From Emydura subglobosa (Eukaryota > Chordata > Testudines > Chelidae), in assembly GCA_007922225.1 (NCBI GenBank), contig ML679974.1, positions 2,221,105 through 2,285,104 on the forward strand: a stretch of DNA of 64,000 nt. The letters are read 5' to 3'. Numbering within the stretch: position 1 is the first letter of the stretch; every line of letters starts with the position of its first letter. Shown piece after piece: positions 47,059-59,000 of the stretch. The notes under the pieces are model-generated. The model was not told the DNA's origin. It was given only the letters and a program-made list of their open reading frames with translations, and made no database searches. Both the position numbers and the translations under genes were made by a program.

Positions 47059-50000
47059 ATGGATCCTGAGCCCTTCGAAGTACAGCGTGCAGTACAAGAT
47101 GCTATGGCTACCCTTTCTTCTTCCAGGAATGGAGTCCAGATCTCAGAGATGCTTGGCACAATCAAGTGCTACCTTGGTGGAACCGAAAACCAAATCTCCC
47201 TGAAGGAGAGGGAAGAATTTACCAATGTGCATTTTTCTGCCTTTCTACGAGGTCTTGTCAGTAACCTGAGTCCTGAATGGATAGAACTACTTACCTCTGA
47301 TCAGCAGAAGGAATTATGGGATAGCTTTTTCTTGGAAGGGCCAGCTGACCAAGCCTTTTTGGTTCTGCTGGACACCATCATTTCTACTGGGTAAGCCTGG
47401 CTTCAGCCCGTATTTGTTAGCACTAAAGATATGTAAACGTATCTCTCTTCATGCTGTAGTTCCAGCCTAGTCAGATGATCTAGCAAACATGGGTTCATTT
47501 TGTAGTGCAGAAAAGACCTAACTATTTTCAGCCTTGTCCCTGAATCATACTAATTCCATGGACATTTTCAATGCTTTAATCTGGGTATTGAATGTGGGTA
47601 CTGCTGCCTATACTACAAATTGCGATTGTTGTAATGATGTGAAAAAACCAGTGTGTTGTAATCAAATCCCCATGTTCAATTGTAGTTGCAGCATAGACCA
47701 GCATAAAAGTGTTCAGGATGGGCCTGATGATTCCTGGCTGTGGCATCGTTGCCATGTTTCAGGTCTCAATGGTAGAAGGCATATAACTACATTGAGAGAA
47801 GGCTTGTAATGTGGTTAAAACACGGATGGGAGTCAGGAGACCTGGCATCTCTTCCCAGCTCCGCTGTGTTACCTTGAGAGGGTTACTTCAGCTGTTGGTG
47901 CTTCATTTTTCCCTTTTTTGCAGATGGGAAAATGATACTTCCTCAGCTCCCAAGGGGATTGTGAGGCTGAATTAGCTAAGGTGTATAAAGTGCTGTGAGA
48001 TTCACAGGCAGAACGCGCTGTAGGACACAGTGTTATCTCACTGCTAATTTTAAATTATATTCTGGTGTATAGTGGCAGCTATGTGAGCTGATGGGATCAC
48101 AGTAGAAAGTGATGTGATCTTCTTTTGTGTGTCCTCTTCCTCATTAATTAAAAGGGGGTCCCACTTTTCTTTCTTTCCAGTCCTGGCTTTCGCCTGAAGA
48201 AGGTCATCAGTATCCTGGAGCAGTTCCTGCAAACAGGGGGCATGTCAGCTCTGATGTGGGCGGTCTGTCATCAGCAGGCACAGGCTGGTTTACCCATGTT
48301 ACAAGAGACCCTCCTCAACAAGGTTGTGTGTCTGCCTGACCACTTGTGCAACAAGCTGCAGGGGAATAACCAGCCTATATTCTTCCCACAAAACTACTTC
48401 CCTTTGCTGGCTACTGAAATCATCCAGGTGTTGCAGAGGATCTCAGACTCGCTGAGAGGTGAGATTGCAAACCAGCTGCGCTGGGAGAGGGACACAGTAC
48501 AAAGGGTGGTCTCCTGATAATCAGAAGGATGCCAATGGCTGGCAATCTAAGTGTTTCATTAAGCATGTGTCTCATTTTACCACAGGTGGCTTGGACTGTT
48601 CCATCTCCTTTGTGTCTCAGGTGCTGGGGAAGGTATGCATGCATGGGAGACAAAGTGAGTGTCTTATAACATGGTTTTGGGATAAAGGATCTGGTCTATA
48701 TAGAATTATGTCAGCAAGAAACATACGATAGTCAGTAAAAGAGGGAGGTTGGGGGCAGATTCATTCGTGACTTGGGATGTTGCCTATAGTTTATAGACAT
48801 GGTCTGCTCTCCTTTCTGAGACATCCCAACTGTGTGTCTGTTACCTGTCTGTCTCTCTTCATGGCTGATTTTGAGTGTGTTCTCCCAAGAGACAATGAGA
48901 GCGCTAGTTTTCCAGGAACCCTACCGTCCTGGGCATTAATGATAATACTTCCCTAGTGCCTTCCCTCTGAGGTTCTGAAAATGCATTGCAAACACCAGTG
49001 AGTCAAATATCACAGCCCTTAGATAACAGGTTTTGTGGGTGATGAGCCTTCAGTTTGGTTTCACTTTGCATTTTGGAGCAGGTGAAGGCTGCTCCCCATG
49101 TGTAGTAGCGTGTAATAGGTGGGGAAGTTAAGGATGGAGTTCTAATCTCCTACTTCAACGGGATTCCTGGAAGCTACTGTCAAGCCTGGCCTTCAGCGGC
49201 TCAAGAGTATGGGTACCAACCTCAGGGCAGACAGTTAAGCAGAGCACAAACCCCAAATTAGTTGTGAGTTCTATACTTAGATTTCACCACTCAATTATCA
49301 AGTGTAAACTCCTCAAGCACTATCCCAGCCTTAACGTGGAGTCATAGACATTCCTCCTAGGTACTCCAGCGTATCTTGCTACCCAGATAAGCCTGCCTTT
49401 GTGATAGATGGTTCCTTACAACAATATTCAGGTTACTCCCAGTCCCAGTTTCTTATCCCAGGTCATTTGCAACTTAGGTCTCACATCAAAGACAATGCTT
49501 ATAGTTCATTATAGGATTGGCTATCTAAAGAAAAGGAAAAGAAATGAGAGTTATTTGTAAGGTTAAAAGAAGTAAATGTATATACACAAAAATGAGTTCC
49601 AATCTCAAGTTTCAAAAAGTAATAGAAGCTTCTGTAATAAGCAAGCTCTATATGTCCTTTAGGGCTAACCTAGACCAAGTCCTTGGATCTTCTGCTTATG
49701 CTCAGTAATCTCAAAATCCAAGCAGCATAAAAGATACAGTTCCTCCTTGTTAGGACTTTTTATGCCTTCCCCCCTTCTGCTTCAAGTTGCAAATTCAGCT
49801 GTTGAGAACAGTTCACTTGCAAGTCTCCATGGGGGGAGCAGTCAGCAAAGTCTTTTGTCCTCCGATGTTGCACAATGGTTTGTTGAGTGTTGGGCAGAAG
49901 ATAACATTTCCTGTGGGGAAACTAGTATTTTACACTTATTAATGCATCTCTTCTGTCTGGTGATTTGCAGTTAAATTCTAAACGCTAAATACATTCTTAT

Positions 50001-53000
50001 AATTCTAATACCTATTTGAACAATACTAACAAACAGGTGTGTACCAGACTGGTTCCAACTGTGTATTTGTCAGTGTTCAGCAAGACCTATGGGGGGAACT
50101 TGTATTGGAAAGGACATTGCCTTCATGTTTATCTCTCTGTAAATAGCTTGATTTTGCAAATTGTCCATATGGACTATGCAGTGGTCTATTGCCCCAGCAT
50201 CCTCCAAGCAGCGAGCTTCCTTTTGTTCTCTCCCAATACAGAAGAAATTCTGAATGTGTTGGTGCCCTGCCTAATGGATCTCACCAAGGTGGACTGCGTC
50301 TGGCAGAGGATGTGCTGGCGACTGGTCAAATGTGTGCCAGATCGTTGGATGGAAACAGTGGTCTGTGGCTTTGTTCAGACAGCACCAGGGTAAAAAATCA
50401 ACTACCTCTTCTCCCCCCAAATCTTGTTCTAGCTACACTTGTAGATTATTTCTTGAAGGTTGTCAACCTGTGCTCTATCACTGCACACTGTGCCACTTGC
50501 TGGGAGAGGTTGGGACTGGTCTAGCTGGAGATTTCTTCACTGCCATTGCTCTGACACCATTTTGTACTGCTCTGGATATTTTTGCTGTATTAGTCACTTC
50601 TGTAGATGTAACACTGCATGGAAGCTGTTTGGCTGATCCACGACTTTTGATTATGTTGCAAATGGGCAGCCACTCACAAAATCATGATATGATTGAAATC
50701 AGCATGAAGCAGTTCAGATAACTGGATCCCTAATACTCTGCTGCTGACCTGTCTTGCTAGGGCGGATGTCTTGTCTCGATTACTGGGGAACCTGATTGTG
50801 AAAAACAAGAAAGCTCAGTTTGTGATGACCCAGAAGCTGCTACTCCTGCAGTACGGCTATGCGGTAAGGGCTTTGCTGTGTCCATGTGGGGAAAGCAAGT
50901 CCCTCCTGTCTGTTAGGAAGGCCTACGTTTTTCAGAGTGCTAAATTCTTGCCCAGGTGACCTCCGGGTCTCTGATTGTAGGCAAGAGCTGCTTCTTTATT
51001 CCCCAGGCTCCCTACTCCTCAACATATACTTGGACCTCAGCTGAAGATTATTGTAACTTCTCCCTGTCCGGTAATGTGGTAAAGTGGTCCCTTTCAAGCA
51101 CTGGGCTTCTATTCTGCCTTGTAAGTCAATCTATGGTGATCAGCAGTGTTCTCACCTTTCCTCCTGGGAACCGAGGGAGGATTTGCCTGGGATGTCAGCA
51201 ATCTGGGGAGCTAGAGGCCCTGAGCCCATCTAGAATCCAGGGGGAGAGGCTGGAAGCAATGTGACCTCCACCCCCCCGAGAGGACAGGCAGGAGGAGTGC
51301 ACTGAGGAGCTCTGAGTTTGGTTTGGAATCATCTGCGTCCTTGGCGTTTGGAGAGAAATGATGTGGATGTGAAATGGCAGTGGGTGAGCATTAGCGCCCA
51401 TGAAAGTGCAGAATGTGAAGACTTTGCCCTGCCTTATGATCTGCAGCATCTAGAGCATTAAATACATTGTGGGCGGGGGGAGAGGCATGAGTCTTCAGCT
51501 AAGGGAAGGACAAGATTCCCTGACTTCAGGTGTTTCTTTTGTTTCAAATAGTAGGAGCAATATTTTCAATAAGACTTGCTGTGCATGGGTTGGTCAATGG
51601 GGAGTTCTATTAGCAGGAGCCCTCTCTTGGGTGCCACGGACATCCCTGAAAGGGTGTGATTTGAACTAACCTGAGCACTGAAATACCCAGGCACAACAAC
51701 ATCAGAAGCCTGGAATTTCAGCCATAACTAAATTTTCTAAGAACACTGTGGGCTTGCGTGAGCTCTGCACAATATTTTGTCTCTGAACGTTCTGATCAAA
51801 CGCGCGTGCGTGTGTGTGTTAAAAGTCCTTGCTGATTAATAACTTTCCGCTCAGTATAACAAATCCTATTGTTTTCATTGCAGACTGCAGTGCTGCAGAC
51901 CCTCATTGGATACCTGGCCCTAGACAACCTTCGACGTTCTTTGTTGATCAAAGTAAGTTAGGTACCTTCAGTGATGTATATTTAGGTTAGAATTTTTACT
52001 CCTGAACATCTCACTCTCTGTTATGCTTCACTGCTGTTTAATGGAGCAGATAACTAGAATCCCCTGTGTGACTGGAGTGATAGAGAATGCCCCCATATTG
52101 GTCCTGGGCAGAGCTGCATGGCCTCACGCAAAGCGTAGCAGAGAAGTCCTCTTCATAGGAATCACTGCCTGCCCTTCTGTCTCATCTCTGGAAAGGTAGT
52201 AAGATGGCCACCAGAGAACACTGAGGAGAAGGGGGAATAGAAAAGAAAGGAAATGTGGTTCAAAATGAAGGAAGAGTTGCCATCCCATTTAAACAGGCTG
52301 CAGTCCTTCCAGAGATTCTAATGGTACATTGTACTTCTGTAGCATCTTCCATCTGTGGATCATAAGAACAGTTATATTGGGTCAGACCAATGGTCCGCCT
52401 AGCTCAGTATCCTGTCTTCCGACAGTGGCCAATGACAGGTACTTCAGAGAGAACCAATAGAACAAGTAATCATCAAGTGAGCCGTCCCTTCGGCCATTCC
52501 CAACATTTGGCAAACAGCAATCCCTGCCTATCCTGGCTAATAGCCATTGATGGACCTATCCTCCATGCATTTACCTAGTTCTTTTTTGAACCCCGTTACA
52601 GTCTTGGCCTTCACAACATCCTCTGGCAAGGAGTTTCACAGGTTGACTGCATTGAAGAAATACTTTCTTTTGTTTGTTTTAAACCTGCTGCCCATTAATT
52701 ATGTTTAGTGACCCCTAGTTCATGAGGAGTAAATAACACCTCCTTATTTGCTTTCTCCACACCAGTCATGATTTTATAGACCACTTATATCCCCCTTAGT
52801 TGTCTCTTTTCCAAGCTTAAAGTCCCAGTTTTATTAATCTCTCCTCATATGGAAGCTGTTCCATACTCCTAATGGTTTTTGTTGTCCCTTTCTGTACCTT
52901 TTTCAATTCCAATATATATATTTTTTTGACATGGGGTGACCAGTTCTGCATGCAGTATTTAAGATGTGGACGTACTATGGATTTATAAAGAGGCAATATT

Positions 53001-56000
53001 TTCTCTCTTATTATCTATGCCTTTCCTAATGATTCCCAACATTCTGTAAGCTTTTCTGACTGCGCATTGAGTGGATGTTTTCAGAGAACTATCCACAATG
53101 ACTCCAAGATCTCTTTCTTGAGTGGTAACAGCTAATTTAGACCCCCTCATTTTATATGTATAGTTGGGATTATGTTTTCCAGTGTGCATTGAATTTCATC
53201 TGCCATTTTGTTGCTCAGTCACCCAGTTTTGTTATTTTCTTATGCTGAATGAAGGGTACAACAGGCATTAAGCAACCTTGCTGGGTGAGGATGTTATGTG
53301 TGTTTGTGAAAGAGTGACTTTTGGATGTAGCACAAACCCGCTTCATCTAGCTAATGCTGTAAACTTCTGGACCAGGTGCTGAAAGAACTTCTGGAGACCT
53401 GGGGCAGCAGCAGTGCTGTGAAACACTCTCCAGTTGAGCAGCAACTGTATATTAGCAAGGCCATCCTGATCTGCCTCGCCCATCTGAAGGAGCCTGAAAT
53501 AGAGAGCAACAGACAAGGTGAGGGAGGTGGAAAGGAGCAGAGAGACCAGAGGTCTCCTTCCCTCCTTTGGATTCTAACTTTTTCCCTTCTTTAACACTCT
53601 ATCCTCGAAGCCCCAGTCATAACCATTATCTTCACATTCTCCAGGCCTCATCCTGCAGACACAACCCAAGTGAGTAGCTCTGATCATTTGAGTAGTCCCA
53701 CTGAATTCAGTGAGCCTATTCATGTGTGTCTAAAGGAGCAGGGCCTGAGCAAATAGCAGTGTCTCCTCAGTGGTGAGGTAAAGTGTGTAGATTTTGAGAA
53801 GGAGCATTTGAGCACATCACAAGCTCTCTGTATCTCAATGTCCTGGAGAGAGGATCTGCGGCAGAGTGAGAAATGGAACGTAGGTCTTCGGACTCCCACT
53901 CTTGTGACTCAGCTGGGACTATCGTCCTCCTAAAGTATAATCTAGTCTGGTTTAATTCAGAGATGGGTCATGGGGAAGTGGAATTAGAGAATATTATCAT
54001 AGGATACTACTAGCAGAATAGTAAGGCAAAAGGGAGATGTTCTGTTTCAGAGTGGGAACCCTAGATTTTGGATTCTACTAGTATCACAACTCTTGTTCTG
54101 TTGTACCCACTGACTGATGGAGATCAACTCATTTCAGCCCGTTGAATGTCTATATGGCAGAGACTGAGCTCTTCATTGCGCTGCTGTTCAGCATGCCATG
54201 TTCTGCTTGGCTTAGGTTACGAAGGGTTAGAGCAGGCTTTGCAAGTCCAGAACGAGATGCTGAAAGAACTCCTGGAGCCCTGGTGCAGCAGCAGTGCTGG
54301 GAAGCACTTCCTGGCTGAACCAAGAGTCGTGGGTTCTGTTCCCTAACTCTTACACTTACTGTGTGATTTCAGATGAGTCATCTCTGATCTCTCTTTGTAA
54401 ATTATATTAATATTTGTTAAGTAACAAAAGTACATAGACAGTTACTGACAACGGTCAGGCTGCTGGTGTACTGAGACAACTGCCTATCATGTTGACTGGT
54501 TTTTGTTTCATTGTTTGCTTGTGCTCCCCAGCTGTCTGTCTGTATCAGCCTGTTGTCTCTTGTCTGATGATATGATTGCAAGCTCTTTGAGGCAGGGACC
54601 TTTTTTCATTCTTTGTTAGAACAGTGCCCAGCACCACTGGATCTGGGTTCAGGACTAGAGCTCCCAGGTGCTACCACAATACACATAATAGTTCACCTAC
54701 TTCCCAGGGGTCTCGAGGTGGTTAATTAACTTTCATATGGTGTGTTGAAAATGAAAGTGCTATTTATTATTATTTATTAGAAAACAAGTTTATTTCATTC
54801 TAGCCAACCCAAGATTCTTCTATTAAAGCCTGGACTTTATAGATACAGACTGTGGTATCTATAATCTGTACCTGTGTTCCCCAGGGATCTGTACTGGGAC
54901 CAGTACTGTTCATCATATTCATAAATGATCTAGAAAAAGGGGTAAACAATGACGGGGCAAAATTTGCAGATGATACAAAACTACTCAAGATAGTTAAGTC
55001 CAAAACAGACTGTGAAGTGTTACAAAGGGATCTCACAAAACTGGGTGACTGGACAACAAAATGGCAACTGAAATTCAATGTTGATAAATGTAAAGTAATA
55101 CGCATTGGAAAACAGAATCCCAACTATACATATAAAATGATGGGGTCTAAATTAGCTGTTACACTCAAAAAAAGATCTTTGAGTCACTGTGGACAGTTCT
55201 CTGAAAACATCCACTCAACATGCAGTGGCAGTCAAAAAAAGCTAACAGAATGCTGGGAATCATTAGGAAAGGGATAATAAGAGAGAAAATATTGTATTGC
55301 CTCTGTATAAATCTATGGTATGCCCACATCTTGAATACTGCATGCAGATCTGGTCGCCCCATCTCAAAAAAGTTATATTGGAATTGGAAAAGGTACAGAA
55401 AAGGGCAACAAAAATGATGAGGAGTATGGAACAGCTTCCATATAAGGAAAGAGTAATAAGACTTAGACTTTTCAGCTTGGAAAAGAGATGACTAAGGGAG
55501 GATATGATAGAGGTCTATAAAATTATGACTGGTGTGGAGAGTGTTATTTACTCCTTCTCATAACACAAGAACTAGGGGTCACTAAATGAAATTAATAGGC
55601 AGCATGTTTAAAACAAACAAAGTATTTCTTCACACAATGCAAAGTCAACCTATGGAACTTCTTGCCAGGGGATGTTGTGAAGGCTAAGACTGTAACTGGG
55701 TTCAAAAAAGGACTAGATATGTTCATGGAAGATAGGTCCATCAATGGCTATTAGCCAGGATGGGCAAGGACGTAAAACTATGCTCTAAAGTGTCCCTAGC
55801 CTCTGTTTTCCCAAAGCTGGGAATGTGTGACATGGAGTGGATTACTTAATGATTATGTGTTCTGTTTATTCCCTCTGAAGCACCTGGCGCATTGACCATT
55901 GTCAGAAGACAGGATGGGTACGATGGACTATTGGTCCAACACAGTATGGCCATTCTTTTGTTCTCATGGTGTTGTAATGAATAATCAGATTTCTCACTGG

Positions 56001-59000
56001 CTGACGTTAGAGAGATGTACCATGGGCAGTGGTTTCAGAAATGCCCATATTAATGACCATATTAATGAATATTAATATTCCTCCCTCAGCGAATTCCAGG
56101 TTATTGCACCGATCAAAATGGATGCCATGGACTCAGAGCGGCCTGAGAGGCCTTAGCTTTAGGAGTGTGGATATCTGGAAGTAGGGGAATTGCCTCAATC
56201 GAGGGGCAGGGGCAACCAAACAAGAATTCAAACAGGGCTTTAGCTGAAGCAATGTAACTCATTTATTTTTAGTCAGTAATAAATATTAGATAAAGTGCAT
56301 AAATGTAGATAATACAAATATGAAACCAAAGAAGATACAGACGCCTAGTATTTTCCTATGCATGCATTCATTCCTTACAGTGCACAATCCTACTTTTAGT
56401 CATTTTATGTTTGCAGACAGATGGTCGTTTGCAAACTCCCAATTATTCCAAAGTTTACGGACAGAGGGTTGCTTGTAAACTCTTAGCTATTTCAATATTT
56501 ACAGACCGGTGGTTGTTTGTAAATCCTTAGCTATCATAAAGCAAGTGTACTCTCATACATTACCAAAAAGCGCTTCTGTTCCTAAGCCCCTTGGACGGAG
56601 TCGACTCTAAGAAGTATAACCATCCCTTGGACGCTGCTGGTTCATAGAAGGACTCAGTCCAGCTACCGAGGATCCCAGCAGGCTGCAGTCCAAAGTGCAA
56701 CTGATTTTTGGGGGTTTAAATAACCTCAAACTGATTAAGGTGACAAGTTTACTTGCTACTTATTGCAGTTACTTGTCAGTTTAAAGTGACCAAGCTGACA
56801 AGTTTGTCAGGTTGCCTCATCATGTAACATAATTTAGTATCCATTTGTTCTTGTACTTGTTCAGCTTGTCACCCCATGTGATACAATTTAGCAACATTAC
56901 ATTTTTAGTTGTCACTCCAGCCAGGTGTGGTCAGCATTCGTTCTTCTGTCTGCCCTCTATCTGTGCTGTGCTAGCGTCCTGACAGCCCTTATTAGGTCCT
57001 TTCGGCCCTTTTTCCAAACTCTAAACTTTTCTATTCTATCTTAAAGCATAAACCCTTTAACTATTCTTTTCATATTCTACGGATGCAATTTCTATAATAA
57101 CACAGTCAGTCCATTAATCTCTCATAACAATTTTGAAGCCATTAGATTTATGCCTGGGATTAATGTGGCCCAACACTCTTTATGGTATTTTGGTGAACTC
57201 TTTTATTAAATCAAATGTTCTAGGATTTGTGCTGTGTTTGTACCATTCTGTTTGGCTTCAAAACCTAACCCTGCTGCATGCCTCCCTGACATAATGGGAA
57301 AAGAAAACAGCTCTGCAGAAAGAGAAGTGTTTTCTAGAGTCTCTTTCAGCCTCCACCCCAGGCCTTTGTCTGTCTTGGTGTCTGAAGTTGAAGCTGTGTA
57401 GTGAAAGATGTGGACTCTCAGTTGGGCATGCTGTTTGGGAGCTGCCATAGACAGGGCTGCTGTGCTCACTGTGCCTTGTGCTGCTTGTCCTTTCAGAGCT
57501 TCTCACCAGCTTGATGGGAGGGATGAAATGCCACCTGGACAGCAACTTGCCACGGGTTCGGCGCCTGGGAATGATCGTGGCAGAGAGCGTCAGTTCTAGG
57601 ATAACCACAGATGAGCCCAGTCTGAAATTCCAGGCGAGACTGCTGTGATGTTGGTCTTTGCTATGTAGGGTGTGGAGAAACATCCCCTTTCAAGCAGATG
57701 GTCAGGTTGCTGCTGTCATTCCTGGCCCCTGGATATCAGTTTGCAAAACAGAATTGCACTGGAAAGATGTAAAGGCAGTGTGGGGAACGTGGGTGTGGGG
57801 ATGTGGTGAGAGAGTGTGCGCACATGCACCAGGAGGACTTCTTCACAGCCAGGCAGTCAAGGAGAAAGCTGACATGACGAGAGGATTTGGGAGGGCCAGC
57901 TCCAACATTAACACTGATGCTGGATTTCCATATTGTGGAGCATCTGATCACTTCCCATTGAAATCCAGGGAGAACCTTTCTTTTGCCTTCAGGGGGAGTT
58001 GATTAGAGTCCTAAAGTTGGGGTGAGCATCCAGAAGGATGGGTGTGTGGAAAGTCATTGGAGGTTGTGATTTTCAAAGCTGAATAGGGGAGTTAGCCACA
58101 CAATCCCCATTCTTTCAGTAGGAGTTGTGTGGCTTAATTCCCTCCTTGCCTTTGAGAATCTCACATGCTGTTTGCACAGCATTAGCTAAAGTGCTGCATT
58201 GTGACTTCACTTCAGTTAAATGCTTTAAAGATTATAAATAACACTGAGACCATGTCTGGCCAAGCAGTCATTTTAATAGCATGAGTCCAATGTGAAGGGT
58301 ACATGTAGCTGAGATTGCAAGACTCCACATGCATTTATCCTTTCATCCTTCACTGTTAAAAATAAAGGCCTAATTCTGGGAGGGGCTGAGCTCCCATAAC
58401 CTTCATCTGCTGCAGATTTATTGTATTTAATCCGTGTAGAAGCTTTCTCAGCATATAGTAACTTCTTATTCTTCATATCTAGTATGAAGATGATGATGAG
58501 ACCAGAGAGCTGAAGTCTCTTCTGATACATGCATCACCACCACAGCCCCCTGTCATTGACCTGCCAAATGCCTGGTGAGATATTACCTCACTGTATTGCC
58601 TCTCTGAGCCATATAGCTGCCTAGTGTAAACACGTACTGAGCACAGATACCAGGCAAATCATTCTTAGTAAAGAAATCGAGTATAAAATCAAGGCCTACA
58701 TCTGACATTGTAATCCTTCCATTTTGGTGGATGGTAAACTCCAGACAGACAATCCTCACTCTGAAAGTGGGAAGTCTGTATTTGTTGTTAACATCCACTA
58801 AGATGTAAATTGCTATAATTGTCACCCTGCTGTGCTCTGCATTACAGCTGGCTATCTCTCTGCACCCAGCATGTTTCTAGTTCAAAGGTCAAATGGTAGC
58901 GTGTTTTAGAATTGCATTTCTGATTGCCGCATTTTCTTGGGCTTCTCGTAATTCTGTGTGCCCCTCAAGTGATCCAAATGGTCTGGGGAATCTTTGGGTA

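Noticed and set aside
47534..47809. 91-codon Cys-rich frame in the first coding intron of TELO2
   Set aside because: It lacks splice context or a recognisable family and runs through ordinary intronic sequence.
41874..57087. The two LTR copies as the ends of one provirus
   Set aside because: The 14 kb between them holds the end of RNPS1 and most visible TELO2 exons, so these are independent solo LTRs.
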